Positions 22,335 through 32,956 of a DNA stretch of 64,000 nt are shown here, in pieces (the stretch's first letter is position 1; the number at the start of each line of letters is the position of its first letter). The position numbers and the translations under genes were made by a program. Origin of the DNA: Sporothrix humicola (Eukaryota > Ascomycota > Sordariomycetes > Ophiostomatales > Ophiostomataceae); contig WNYE01000059.1 in NCBI GenBank assembly GCA_021396245.1, positions 62,001 through 126,000 on the forward strand, in the 5' to 3' direction. Under the pieces are notes generated by a model that worked only from the letters and a program-made list of their open reading frames with translations, made no database searches and was not told where the DNA came from.

Positions 22335-23877
22335 GGTTGCGAATGTGTCCGGGGACGGACGGGCGATCGGGGAAGGATCTCGGTTCCGATCGACTGCAGC
22401 TGTGACGCTGGAGGGGTAATACAGACGAAGAGTGAGACGACAAGAGAAGAAAAAGAAATGGGCGAAGAAAAAAGATTGGAGAAAAACAAGGCAGTCGAAA
22501 AGAAAACAAAAAGAGTGACAACAATGCTTTTATGAACGTTTCGCCCAGTATGCACGCCGCGGGATGTCGTCTGATCTGAGTCACGGTTTGAGTCGTGGGT
22601 ATGGGGGTGGTTTGGACGACGTCGATGCAGAATCCGACTGGGAAAAAGAAAAATACTAAAATTCTGACTCCCGCTCCGTTGCTCGGATTGCGCCATTGGA
22701 GGCGTTGTGTACTAGTACCTGTGCTGCACGCTTAATATCTACTCGGGGAAGGTACCACTACAGTGCCCCGACAGCCTTCCCCTCGTCCCCAGGATGATAT
22801 CGACGCCTCGCCCCAAAGGGACCTCAATGTTGCCAATTGCAGCCCTCCTCCCACTCTCACCATGCGACACTGCGTCTTTTGTTGTTTTCTCCTACGTAAA
22901 TATGTGTTTTCCTTTGACGCTGTGTCAATGTTCAAAAGCGTCGACTTTGAGCCTGTGAAAATGCCCCCACGGCATAGACCCAGTTTTATTTACAGCCTTT
23001 ATGCTCTTTCATGTTGGACCGCAAGCGGAGCATCTGTAGCAACTTCAATATGTGGCGGTGCGCTATTCAGCCACAGTTTGATCTCTGTGAGACTGGTCCC
23101 CACAACGCTCCTTCCCCCAAACGTGCCCAGTGGAGTCCACGCAGGGAAAGCGCAGCTTGACGCGAATGTGTTGTGAGGAGCAAAAAAACGAGGCAAAATA
23201 GCTTCCACCACTACATCTCTCTCGCCTTCCTCATCCTCCACCAACCCGTTTGCCAACCCACCACCTTTGTCCTCTTCGCTCTCCCTATCGCGATTGATAG
23301 GAGTGTCCGACAAAAGGCAGCAAACGATTTTTTCTTCACCAGCGCTCGCCTTTTTATCGCCTCGCTGTGTGTCCCTTCCTTTTGACTTTTCACTTTTCTC
23401 TTCACTCTTCTCTCTTGTTTTTGTCGGTTTTGATTCACTTTCTTCTTTTTGATTTCTTGCTTCACTATACCACTATTCGATACCTCTGGCTATATTTTAT
23501 CGCTTCTCATCCTTATCTGCCGACCTTTTCTCTCCTTGTTCGATCTCTCGTCGCCAAAGCAAGCGAAATCTGATTTTTGTCTCAATCAGCCTCGTCCCCA
23601 TCGCAACGACTTTTCACCCACGCACGAATGACACAGCCATCGACTCATCGATCGACCTAATCATCCCTCGACGGCTCTGACCCAACGAGTATTCCTCGAT
23701 CTTATCTGACCGCCTTGTCCTCCATTCTTCGAATCTCCTTCCTCTCTCCGACGTGCGTACTTTTCCCAGAACCGACTCTCGTTTCTACATCCTTGACCTC
23801 TCTATACACACTCTTTCTACACTCTATACATGCATCTTTCGGACTGAACATTAACACCCCATGCCAAAGGACGCTTT
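22335..23877. promoter_or_regulatory. Divergent promoter region between MET2 and THO2
   Basis: 1.5-kb spacer. Bases 22350-22540 are purine-rich on + (pyrimidine-rich for MET2). Bases 23200-23850 are C/T-rich on + (the THO2 direction). An ATG at 23861, out of frame with THO2, begins an ORF that ends at 24067 and overlaps the THO2 start. The ORF visible at 22763-23176 has no recognisable features. Confidence 0.5.
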
Positions 23878-26800
23878 ATGCCTCCTAAGCGGAAGCGCGG
23901 CGGTGCCGCCGACAGCGGTGGCATCCGTCCATCGCCTCATCGCCCGGAACAGACGAATCTCGGACAGCACGACCAGAACCATAACTATGGCCATGCCGAC
24001 ACTGGCAGCGATGCCAGCAGCACACGGGGTGGGCGGAGCGCCAGCGGCGGCCGTGGTGGCGGCATAGTGGGTGCAGGACGCATCGGCGGCGACCGCAGCA
24101 ACAGCAGACGGAGCGAGCGGTTTGGGTCACAGGGCCCGCCACAAGACGGCAGTCCACCTCCCCAGTCCAACGGCGCCCCGTCTGCATCAAAGACACCCTC
24201 TGTCGCCACATCACCAGTGGTCGTCGCACGACCCTTGCCACGGAACGGCACGCCAGCAACACCCGCCGAACCACCGGCTCCTCCACCGCCGACGCGACCT
24301 TCCCTCCCGCCCGTTTACTCGATTCTGACCGACGACATTGTCGCGACATGGACGACAGGAACCGGCAGCCAGGAGATTGTCGAGGCCGGCGTCAAGGCCC
24401 GCACTGACGAGGACGAAGTTGCCCTGTCGACACTCTTCCAGGAAATCCTACGGTCAGTCGTCGACCGTCGGCTTGCGCCCGCTGATCTGGGCACTGCTGT
24501 GAAACAGATTATCGGCGACGACAACGGAACCGCCGCTGCCTTTAGCCCGGCCATTGTTTTTCTCGACACTGTCTCCATCTTTGTCGAAGTGGAGGAGTCA
24601 GCCTCTGTCGCAGCAAACTTGCCCCTGCTGCGCGTCTTTATGAGCTCCACGTCCGTCCCGCCTCCTCTCATGCGCCAGATCCTCGACCACGAGCTCCTTG
24701 TGCGCCTCGAACTTCTGCGCGAAACCTTCCCCCGCCTGACCATCCGCTTCTCCACAAACCTGCTGTACCGCCAACAGAGCTACAACTTGCTGCGCGAGGA
24801 AACAGAAGGCTTCTCCAAGCTTGTCACCGAGCTCTACAACAACGCCGTCGCCCAGCAGGACCCGTCCTTTGACGTGGCCCGTGCAACGTTTGAAAAGGTC
24901 AAGGGTCTTATCGGCACCTTTGACCTCGACGTCGGCCGCGTTCTCGATACCACCCTTGACGTCTTTGCTGCTACTATCATTAAGCAGTTCAAGTTCTTTG
25001 TCAAGTTCCTGCGTATCAGCTCATGGTGGCCACGCGACCACCCCGGCCACCCGCGCAACTCGTTCTTCTGTGGCCTGCCGCGCTGGGCCCAGCCGGAGCT
25101 TGCCGCCCATCTTGCCGCCATTGCTTCCTCGGCCACGGCTGACGAGGAGGACAACGAAGAGTCTGCCATTGTGGCCGAGGAGCGCCGGAAACGTGACGTT
25201 GCCTTTTGGGACATTGCCCGCAAGGTGCACCTGCACGCCTTCTACCAGCTCGGCAGCCGAGAGGTTGCAGACCCAAGACTGCAGAAGCTTGTCGAGGCCG
25301 CAACCAGCAATGGTAAGGCCGACGATGCTGACGGAATGTTGCTCGGCGATGACGACGACGACAAGAAGCTTGACGACGACACAGATATGGACGCCAACAA
25401 GGCTGGTGCTGACGTTAACATCGAGACGGCCGATATTTCCAACTTTTCGGAGGACGAGCTGCAGTGGATCAAGACCACCAAGACCATGCCGCCGCAAGGA
25501 AACCGTGTCGCTGCCCAGATCCTGGGCTTCAAGCTGCGCTTCTACAGCTCAAACGCCCGCAACGCCGACGATATCTTGCCCGCCAACCTTCTCTACCTCG
25601 CCGCTCTCCTCATCAAGATCGGCTTCATTTCTTTCTGCGACCTCTACCCTCATCTCTGGCCTGGCGACGAAGATATGGAAGACGTCCGCCGTCGCCGTCT
25701 AGAGGAGATTGCCAAGAAGGAAGAGAGCGAGCGTTTCGGCTCGGCTGATGCGGCGCTGCTGGCCACTGTCCTTGAAGACGATGACCCGCCGGCTGCGCCT
25801 GCACTCGAGCTTAGCAAGCCCGCCGCAGGTGCAGATGGAGCAAAAAGCGATGCGGCAGCGGGTGCAGCGGCCACGGATCCTCCAGCCGAAGCACCGCCTG
25901 CTCTGCCAGAGCCGATGGACACGAAGCTGCAGATCCTCGAGCAGCTTCTTCTGATCGGCGCCATCCCCGAGGCCCTTTTCATTCTAGGTCGTCATCCCTG
26001 GCTCATCGAGTTGTACAGCGACACCCTGCTGCCTCTCATCCACCGCATTCTCCTGCAGTCGCTGCACAAGGTCGCCGCTGAGGCCCGCCCTGTTCCTGCG
26101 CCTGCCGCCGATGCGCCACCGAAGAAGATTGCCGAGTACGACCAGAGCGGTACGCTTAAGGGCTTCGTCAAAAGAGGCGTGCTGACTATCCGTCGGCCCT
26201 TCCGCTGGCCCTATGCGGACAAGCTCGACGTCGCCGACGGCCAGCCTTACCGTTACTACTTTGATGAGTGGCTCGACAACGTCCCCGTCTGCCAGACGGT
26301 CGACGACGTCTTTACTCTCTGCGACAGTTTCCTCGGCGTCTCTGGTCCCAGCATCGGCCAAGAGCCCGAGCTCGTCATTAGCCTGGCTGCCATTGGTGCC
26401 AAGGACCTGCATGACGACCCGTCGTCCGCCAACCGCCAGCGCTGGTACGACCTGCTGCAGCGCCTGCTCGTGCCCGCCCTGAGTCTGGTGCCTGCCAACC
26501 CAGCCTGCGTCGACGCCGTCTGGCAGCTGCTGCGCACATACCCTCTGCGGCAACGCTATGAGCTGTACGCTGAGTGGTTCGAGGGCTCCATCTCGCGCCA
26601 GCCCGTTATGCAAAAGGCCTTTGCCCGCACCAAGCGCGAGGCCCTGCGTATCATGCGCCGTATCTCGCGCGAGAACAGCTCGCTCATGGGCCGCTCGCTT
26701 GCCAAGGCCGCGCTGACGTCCCCGGCCATTGTCTTCAAGGTGGCTCTCGGCGAGCTCGAGGCCTACGACAACTTGATCGACGTCTTTGTCACCTGCGCCC

Positions 26801-29800
26801 GGTACTTTACTGACTTGGGCTACGATGTTTTGGTCTGGTCGCTGATGGGCTCTATTGGTGGCCGTCGCCGCAGCCGTCACAATGCTTCCTCTGTCCTCGT
26901 TGCCAGCAAGTGGCTGCAGGCCCTGTCGCGTTTTGCCGGTCTCGTCTTTGCCGCCTATCCCAACATGGACGTCAAGCCCGTCGTGCAGTACGTTGCCCGC
27001 CGACTGTCTGCAGCCGGCGACCCGGGCGACCTGATCATTCTGCGCGACCTCATCGTCTCCATGGGCGGTCTCACATCCGACCCGGACTGGATCGAGTCCA
27101 AGATCCAGGGCATGACGGGTGGCCCTGCTTTGCGCCGCCTTACACTGCTTGCGACGGGCGACATGCGCGACGATGCCGACAAGAGCGCCAAGGGTATTGC
27201 TCAGCGCCAAAGCGCCCAGCGGCTCGTGAAGACGCTTGTCGACAGTGGTCTTGTTGGCCGCCTTCTCATCAACATTGCCCAGCACCACCAGGCCGCCATT
27301 TATGCGCCTGCGGCCAAGCAGTCTCACGTCAAGTACCTGTCGACACTCGTCGACGACAGCCAAGAAATTCTGGCGCAGTACCTCGATCTGCTGCGCAACG
27401 TTCTGACTCTGGATCAGTTCAACGCCCTTGTTCCTGCCATTCCCGAGCTTATGAAGGAGTTTGGTCTCGAGGCCAGCCTTGCTTTCATGATTGGCCGTCC
27501 AGGCCTCGACTTCCACGCCGCCATGGCCGCTCTCCCTGTTCCGAAGATGCCCAGCACAGATGACGCTGCTGTTGCCAAGGCTGAGGCACCTGTTTCTGAG
27601 GATGTGGCTATGAAGAACGGTGACGACGCTCAAAAGGACGAAGAGACCAACGGCGTCAAGCCCGAGACCAATGGCGCAGACATGGAAGTCGATACACCTG
27701 CCGAGACTGCTCCACCCGCTCCATCTATGGGTGCTCTCCAGCCTCTGGTTGCCTCCATCGCCGACACTCTTTCGGAGCGTGTTCTCAAGCGCATTAGCCC
27801 CGAGTTCTTTGTCACCTTCTGGACCCTGCAGCAGGGTGACATTGTCGTCCCGCGTGCTCGTTACTCGGCCGAGAGTGACCGGCTCAGGAAGGAAAGCACG
27901 GCCCTTAAGAACGCTCGCCCTGTGCAGGGATCGTCAGAGAACCCCCGTGTCGCCATGATGCGCCGCAACGAAGAGGCCGAAGCCCGCCTCAAGGAGCGCC
28001 ACGTCATTGCCGAGGAGGAGCTGAGCCTGGTCACCCGCAACCGCGACACCAAGAAGCATTTGCTGGTGCACGCGCAGACCTGGTTCACCAACAACGGCTC
28101 GTCGACCGTCACAACGGCCTCGGCATCTGCTTTGGCCGACATTCTCCTCGAGCAGTGCCTGATCCCGCGTATTCTGCTGTCTGTCGCCGACGCCGAGTAC
28201 GCCTTCCGCTTTGTGCGCTTCTTGCACGAGAACCGCGTCCCGCACTTCCAGCTGGCCACCTTCTACCAGCGTCTCTTCAGCACGAACCGCCTGCGCGACC
28301 TCATCTTTACCAGCACGGTGCGCGAGGCCGAGCGTGTCGGTCGCTTCCTCAAGCTGATTCTGGACGACCTGGCGCGCTGGCACGGCGACAAGAACGCGTA
28401 CGAGCGCGAGGGTTTGGGCCAGACAAAAAACGGCAAGCGGAGCTACCTCGGCTTCATTAAGAACACCAAGGCGGCCAAGCCTGCTGTTGTGGCTGCAGAA
28501 AAGAATGGTGATGACAAGGAGAACAAGGACGCCGCCGAGGCCAAAGATGGCAAGGATTCTGAATCGAAGCCGGCTGCTGCTCCTGGCCCAACCTACATTG
28601 AGCACACCGAGTTCCGCGATCTTCTCTACGGATGGCACAAGAACCTCAACATGGCCCTCAAGGACTGCCTGGAGAACCTCGAGTGGACGCACATCCGCAA
28701 TGCCATCAACGTGCTCAAGGCCGTCATGGATGTCTTCCCGGCCGTCGACTTTATGGGCCGCCAGTTTGCCGACCAGCTCAAGCGCATTGCCGAGCGCGAG
28801 AGCGCCAACAACAACACGTCGCCCGAGGCCAGCCCGCGTATCGATCTGTCTGTCACGGCCCTTGCCATCTACTCGAAACTGCTCCGTCGCAAGTCGGAGT
28901 GGGTCATGGTGCAGGCGTTCCGCTCCAACGTTTCGTCCAAGCCGACTGGCGACAAGTCCAAGGACACTGAAAAGGGCCTTCGGCCAGACGCGCCCGAGTT
29001 CCGTCCCCAGCGTCTTGGCGGTGCCGATGCCGAAGACGGTGAACTTAAGGATGCCGGCGCCAATGCGCTCAACGGCGCCAAGCGTGCGCCGTCTGCCGCG
29101 CCTTCTTCGTCTTCGGCAACTGGTGGCGTCGGTAGTGGTGGAATGAATAACAAGCCGTCCACACCCCGTCCTGGCGCCGCTCACCTGCACGGCAACCACA
29201 CGCCCAACTCTGCCCGGGGCGGCGACGGCCACTCGCAGCTGCCTAAGAACCCGTCTGCGCTGACGTCGTCGCTTCCCCACTCGCACAGCCTGCCCAACCG
29301 CCCCGATTTTTCGGTTGGCGGCCGCTTCGCGCAGGGCGACCGTTTCGGCCAGGTCAGGAACCAGGACCGACGGGACGCTCCTTCGCCGCGCGGGCCTTCT
29401 GCGATGCAGCATGCCGACAACAACAGCAATGCCAACGCGAACAACATGAATGTGAGCATTAACACCAGGAACAACAGCCTCCAACCGCCTCAACAACCTC
29501 CGCATCAACAGCTAACCCAGCAGCAAAAGGCTGCGACGCCTCCTACGGATCCTCGTGGCCCCAGAGACCCGCGCGACCACAGCCGTGATCCTCGTGATAC
29601 TCGAGGCCAGGATAGCAGCAGTGGCCGGCCCGATCGTCCTCCTGGCGGTCGTGACTATGCCGGAAACCTGCCTGGCGATCGTGGTGGTCGCAACCGCACG
29701 GACAACACACCGACACGGCGCGGCGATCCTCGTGACAGTCGTGATACTCGCGATTCTCGCGATAATCGTAGTGGCCGTGAATCACGCGACCCACGAGACG

Positions 29801-32061
29801 CCCCAGCTGGACCAGCCAGCAGCAATGCACCTCCCACCGGTCCCGCCTCCTCGATTCCCCAGAAGCGGCCCGACGTGGTGGCGCCCGAAGTTGCCATCAA
29901 CCCCGAACGCGCGCGCCTCATCCAAGACGACAACAAGGACCGCTCCAGATCTGGTGCTGGTACATCGACGCCGAGTGGAGGACGGACACAGTCTCCTCGT
30001 GTTGGAGGCGACCGTCGTGCTCAGCTGTCAGCAAATGAGCCTGCCCAAGCTAACGACCGTGGGCGTGGCCGGGATGGCGATCGGGACGGCCGTGATCGTG
30101 GTGGTGATCGTGGTGAAGGCCGGGAAGGCCGCGATAACCGCGACAACCGGGATCGTGACGGCCGTGAGGGTAGACGCGATGGACGCGACGGACACGACGG
30201 TCGCGAAAGTAGAGAAGGTCGTGAAGGCCGGGATCGTGAGCGTGGCCGTGATAGAGACCGGGAACGCGACGATCGCCACGGCCGTCTTGCACCGCCTACC
30301 GCCCCGACCCAGCCAAGAGAAGCTGCGGCAGCCGAGCCGGCTCGTGATGCCCGCCCAGAACGAGAGCGTTCCGACCGTGATGGACGTGGCAGTGAACGGA
30401 GCAGTGGTCGCGACAGAAGCGACAGAAACGATAGAAGCGAACGCAGTGACCGTGGTGAACGGAGTGAGCGTGAGCGTGGAGATCGGGAGCGTGGAGACCG
30501 CGAACGTGGAGAGCGTGAACGCGAGCGCAGTGACCGCTCTGACCGCGGCGATAAAGACCGTGATCGGGACCGCGGCGATCGTGGCGATCGTGGCGATCGT
30601 GGCGACCGTGACCGTGGCGAGAGGAACCGCCCGGCGCCGCCGCAAGACCCCAGCTATGGCCGCCTGAACGCCATCCCGTCAGTCGCCGATGCCAACAGTC
30701 TTCCGCTTGGCCCACGCGGCAGCCGAGGACGCGACGGCCCTCGAGACGATCCTCGTGACGGTGGCAGACAATCTCAGCAGCAGCAATCGCAACCGTCGCA
30801 GCAATCCCAGCAGTCTCAGGGCTCGAATGCCGGCGACAACCAACAGAACCAGCCGCCATCGGGTCCCTCCCGCTCCTCTAGGAGAGGACGCGGTGGGCAG
30901 CTTGATGGCGCTGGCAGTGGTGGTAGTGGAGGCGGCGGTGGCGGTCGGCAAAGTTCTGGCCTTCCCCAGCCTCCTTCGGCGCCTTCAACATCGGTCAACG
31001 CAACGCCCGTATCTGGCGACCGGATGCGCCAGTTCAACAACTCGTCCAACAGCCGCGGCACGCCGCCGCCGCCTCCCCCGCCTCCTCCCCCAGGCGGTCA
31101 TTCGTCTTCTGCTCCAGCCAACAGCGGTACACCCGACCGTTCGGGCCAACAACATCAGCCACTGCGCGGACAAGCATCTAGTGGCCGCAACCTGCCCCAC
31201 ACGCCTGCAAGCAGCAGCAACAACAATAGTGGTGGACGTGAACTTCGCGGCGGCCCGGATGGTGGTAGCAGCGTCAACACTCCTTCCTCGTCGAACCGTG
31301 ACAACAACCCTGGATGGATGATAAAGAACATCCAGAGTGCTATTGCTGACGGCCCGGGTAGTGGTAGTCGGAGCCGGAACGGCGGCAACAGCGGTCGTGG
31401 CCACCTCGCAGGCTCAGACGCCCAAGTCCTGACTGGCGGCGGCATGCCCTCTCCGTCGCCCGCCTTTGAGCGCAACGATCCTCTTCGCAGCAACGGCGGA
31501 GGCGCTGATGGCGGCAATTCCAATGGTGGCCGGTCATCTCGCCAGAGCAACGGTGGCGGTGGAAGTGAGCGTCGCAATGACCGTGGTGACCGCAGCGATC
31601 GTGATCGTCGCAGCTCTCATCGTGGGACTCATGACCAGAGTCCTGGTGGAGGCGGAGGTGGAGGTCATCGTAGCGACCGTGGCGGCAGCCAGCTACAGCA
31701 ACAACAGCAGCAGCAGCAACACCATGGTCTGCCTCCCGCGCCCCCGCCTCCTCCTCCAGGCCCGCCCCCGGGTCTTCCGCCCATGCCCCAGCAGCAAAAC
31801 TCGTTCGGAGGGTCCAACTCACGCCGGTCATCGAACCGCGCTGGTGACTCGTTCAGCGGCCCGAACCGTGAGCCCATGGGTCCTCGTCACAGCGGCGGTG
31901 GAAACGACTTCCCCCGCGGCGGAAATAGTCGTGGTGGTGGTGGTGGCGGCGGCGGCGGAAACAGCGGAGGCGGCCGCAGTGGACGCGGCGACGATAGCCG
32001 CAAGCGGCGCAGCGGTGAGGACCTGATACCCCACGACCGGGAGAAGAAGCAACGGCGGTAG
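23878..32061 (+). CDS. THO2: THO complex subunit 2 (Tho2)
   Basis: Scaffold subunit of the THO complex, which couples RNA polymerase II elongation to mRNP packaging and export in the nucleus. One uninterrupted frame of 2,727 residues. The start MPPKRKR is usual for fungal Tho2. Residues 1-140 are disordered. The alpha-helical body starts at YSILTDDIVATWTTG (about 145) and contains QQSYNLLREETEGFSKLVTELYN, a Tho2 hallmark. It continues to the conserved block SPEFFVTFWTLQQGDIVVPRARY (near 1310) and ends around FRSNVSSKP (near 1685). The remaining 1,010 or so residues are low complexity: Gln/Asn/Pro runs, then an Arg/Asp/Gly-rich repeat (about 2060-2255), then Ser/Gly/Pro with polyproline and Gln tracts, closing KKQRR. 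No intron in 8.2 kb is notable, because most neighbours have introns. Confidence 0.93.
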   Translation: MPPKRKRGGAADSGGIRPSPHRPEQTNLGQHDQNHNYGHADTGSDASSTRGGRSASGGRGGGIVGAGRIGGDRSNSRRSERFGSQGPPQDGSPPPQSNGAPSASKTPSVATSPVVVARPLPRNGTPATPAEPPAPPPPTRPSLPPVYSILTDDIVATWTTGTGSQEIVEAGVKARTDEDEVALSTLFQEILRSVVDRRLAPADLGTAVKQIIGDDNGTAAAFSPAIVFLDTVSIFVEVEESASVAANLPLLRVFMSSTSVPPPLMRQILDHELLVRLELLRETFPRLTIRFSTNLLYRQQSYNLLREETEGFSKLVTELYNNAVAQQDPSFDVARATFEKVKGLIGTFDLDVGRVLDTTLDVFAATIIKQFKFFVKFLRISSWWPRDHPGHPRNSFFCGLPRWAQPELAAHLAAIASSATADEEDNEESAIVAEERRKRDVAFWDIARKVHLHAFYQLGSREVADPRLQKLVEAATSNGKADDADGMLLGDDDDDKKLDDDTDMDANKAGADVNIETADISNFSEDELQWIKTTKTMPPQGNRVAAQILGFKLRFYSSNARNADDILPANLLYLAALLIKIGFISFCDLYPHLWPGDEDMEDVRRRRLEEIAKKEESERFGSADAALLATVLEDDDPPAAPALELSKPAAGADGAKSDAAAGAAATDPPAEAPPALPEPMDTKLQILEQLLLIGAIPEALFILGRHPWLIELYSDTLLPLIHRILLQSLHKVAAEARPVPAPAADAPPKKIAEYDQSGTLKGFVKRGVLTIRRPFRWPYADKLDVADGQPYRYYFDEWLDNVPVCQTVDDVFTLCDSFLGVSGPSIGQEPELVISLAAIGAKDLHDDPSSANRQRWYDLLQRLLVPALSLVPANPACVDAVWQLLRTYPLRQRYELYAEWFEGSISRQPVMQKAFARTKREALRIMRRISRENSSLMGRSLAKAALTSPAIVFKVALGELEAYDNLIDVFVTCARYFTDLGYDVLVWSLMGSIGGRRRSRHNASSVLVASKWLQALSRFAGLVFAAYPNMDVKPVVQYVARRLSAAGDPGDLIILRDLIVSMGGLTSDPDWIESKIQGMTGGPALRRLTLLATGDMRDDADKSAKGIAQRQSAQRLVKTLVDSGLVGRLLINIAQHHQAAIYAPAAKQSHVKYLSTLVDDSQEILAQYLDLLRNVLTLDQFNALVPAIPELMKEFGLEASLAFMIGRPGLDFHAAMAALPVPKMPSTDDAAVAKAEAPVSEDVAMKNGDDAQKDEETNGVKPETNGADMEVDTPAETAPPAPSMGALQPLVASIADTLSERVLKRISPEFFVTFWTLQQGDIVVPRARYSAESDRLRKESTALKNARPVQGSSENPRVAMMRRNEEAEARLKERHVIAEEELSLVTRNRDTKKHLLVHAQTWFTNNGSSTVTTASASALADILLEQCLIPRILLSVADAEYAFRFVRFLHENRVPHFQLATFYQRLFSTNRLRDLIFTSTVREAERVGRFLKLILDDLARWHGDKNAYEREGLGQTKNGKRSYLGFIKNTKAAKPAVVAAEKNGDDKENKDAAEAKDGKDSESKPAAAPGPTYIEHTEFRDLLYGWHKNLNMALKDCLENLEWTHIRNAINVLKAVMDVFPAVDFMGRQFADQLKRIAERESANNNTSPEASPRIDLSVTALAIYSKLLRRKSEWVMVQAFRSNVSSKPTGDKSKDTEKGLRPDAPEFRPQRLGGADAEDGELKDAGANALNGAKRAPSAAPSSSSATGGVGSGGMNNKPSTPRPGAAHLHGNHTPNSARGGDGHSQLPKNPSALTSSLPHSHSLPNRPDFSVGGRFAQGDRFGQVRNQDRRDAPSPRGPSAMQHADNNSNANANNMNVSINTRNNSLQPPQQPPHQQLTQQQKAATPPTDPRGPRDPRDHSRDPRDTRGQDSSSGRPDRPPGGRDYAGNLPGDRGGRNRTDNTPTRRGDPRDSRDTRDSRDNRSGRESRDPRDAPAGPASSNAPPTGPASSIPQKRPDVVAPEVAINPERARLIQDDNKDRSRSGAGTSTPSGGRTQSPRVGGDRRAQLSANEPAQANDRGRGRDGDRDGRDRGGDRGEGREGRDNRDNRDRDGREGRRDGRDGHDGRESREGREGRDRERGRDRDRERDDRHGRLAPPTAPTQPREAAAAEPARDARPERERSDRDGRGSERSSGRDRSDRNDRSERSDRGERSERERGDRERGDRERGERERERSDRSDRGDKDRDRDRGDRGDRGDRGDRDRGERNRPAPPQDPSYGRLNAIPSVADANSLPLGPRGSRGRDGPRDDPRDGGRQSQQQQSQPSQQSQQSQGSNAGDNQQNQPPSGPSRSSRRGRGGQLDGAGSGGSGGGGGGRQSSGLPQPPSAPSTSVNATPVSGDRMRQFNNSSNSRGTPPPPPPPPPPGGHSSSAPANSGTPDRSGQQHQPLRGQASSGRNLPHTPASSSNNNSGGRELRGGPDGGSSVNTPSSSNRDNNPGWMIKNIQSAIADGPGSGSRSRNGGNSGRGHLAGSDAQVLTGGGMPSPSPAFERNDPLRSNGGGADGGNSNGGRSSRQSNGGGGSERRNDRGDRSDRDRRSSHRGTHDQSPGGGGGGGHRSDRGGSQLQQQQQQQQHHGLPPAPPPPPPGPPPGLPPMPQQQNSFGGSNSRRSSNRAGDSFSGPNREPMGPRHSGGGNDFPRGGNSRGGGGGGGGGNSGGGRSGRGDDSRKRRSGEDLIPHDREKKQRR
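30061..30640 (+). repeat. Arg-Asp/Gly coding repeat in the THO2 tail
   Basis: Degenerate repeats of GAC/GAT-CGT-GGC/GAG type code for RD, RDG, SDR and ERGDR units. Exact 9-base copies of GGCGATCGT lie in tandem near 30574-30602. Because GATC and CGATCG are self-complementary, the tract keeps long frames open on both strands, which explains the overlapping false ORFs here. It is part of the Tho2 disordered tail. Confidence 0.75.
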
Positions 32062-32956
32062 GACCGCCATGTGTGGAGACTTCCCTAGCCGGCGTGTCTT
32101 TTAGGGGTGCTTCACCTTTTTACCATTTAGTCTATCCCTGTCTTTTATTTTTCCTTTCCTTTTTGTCTTTTTCTTACTTGTCTTTTAATTTTTTTTTCCA
32201 TTTGTCTGCCGGGATTGCATCTATTTGCGAATTTACCATGTACTATTACTACTACTACCAGATACTGCGTTTTCAAAAAGGGAAAAGGGATATCATATAA
32301 TTTCTTTTATCAATCTTATAAGCTCTGTTTCTATTCTACTCGATCGCTTATTTCTACAAGGCACTATCTATGACCGGCAGTAAATAAGTTGACAAAACTT
32401 TATTCTTACCCAATACTAGCAATCGAGGCTTCAATACAACATGAACGATATTAATCACTGACTACGAAATTGGTATGTCCATGAACTTGTAAATAATGAA
32501 TTCGTTATTCTGTGAATGATATATCCTTTAGCCAGGCAAACATTCCCAGATGTTGTCTCTGTCTGCCTCTTTGGCTGGATTACCTTTTTCAAAAAAGACA
32601 GTGAACTTCCTGCCATTTGGCCGCCCCTATATACAGCCAGAATATAGCAAACCAAGCACTGGTAACTCTCGTAGCCAGTGCCATCTAGACAACAGAAATG
32701 TTGAAAAAGACTCTGAAATGATAGATATGAAAACGCCTCGCCCCAATGAATAAACGCCACCACTGGTATAAAAACGAAACTAGATGATCAAAATGGGTGG
32801 GAGAGATAAGGTAGTCGGGTGAAAAGGTAAATAAAAGCGAGATTAAACAAAAAAACAAACCAAAAAGATCATCAGTCATTACTGCCCGCGCCGCTGCCTA
32901 TCAACGTAAAAAGAAGGATCAAATATGCTGTCGTACTTTTTTCGGATCATGCTGCT
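32062..32956. other. Convergent AT-rich spacer between THO2 and the DUF300 gene
   Basis: 895 bases between facing stop codons. A T-rich block at 32130-32215 follows the THO2 stop and is probably its 3' UTR. Bases 32260-32940 are AT-rich with no supported ORF. Confidence 0.5.

Noticed and set aside
25984..29508. Long - strand frames (about 549 and 524 codons) opposite THO2
   Set aside because: They are mirror frames produced by GC-rich third positions of a real gene. Their composition is Arg/Val/Gly/His-biased with no motifs.
29555..30667. 370-codon + strand frame inside the THO2 tail
   Set aside because: It is a shifted reading of the self-complementary GATCGTGGC-type repeat. The THO2 frame is continuous from ATG to stop across it.
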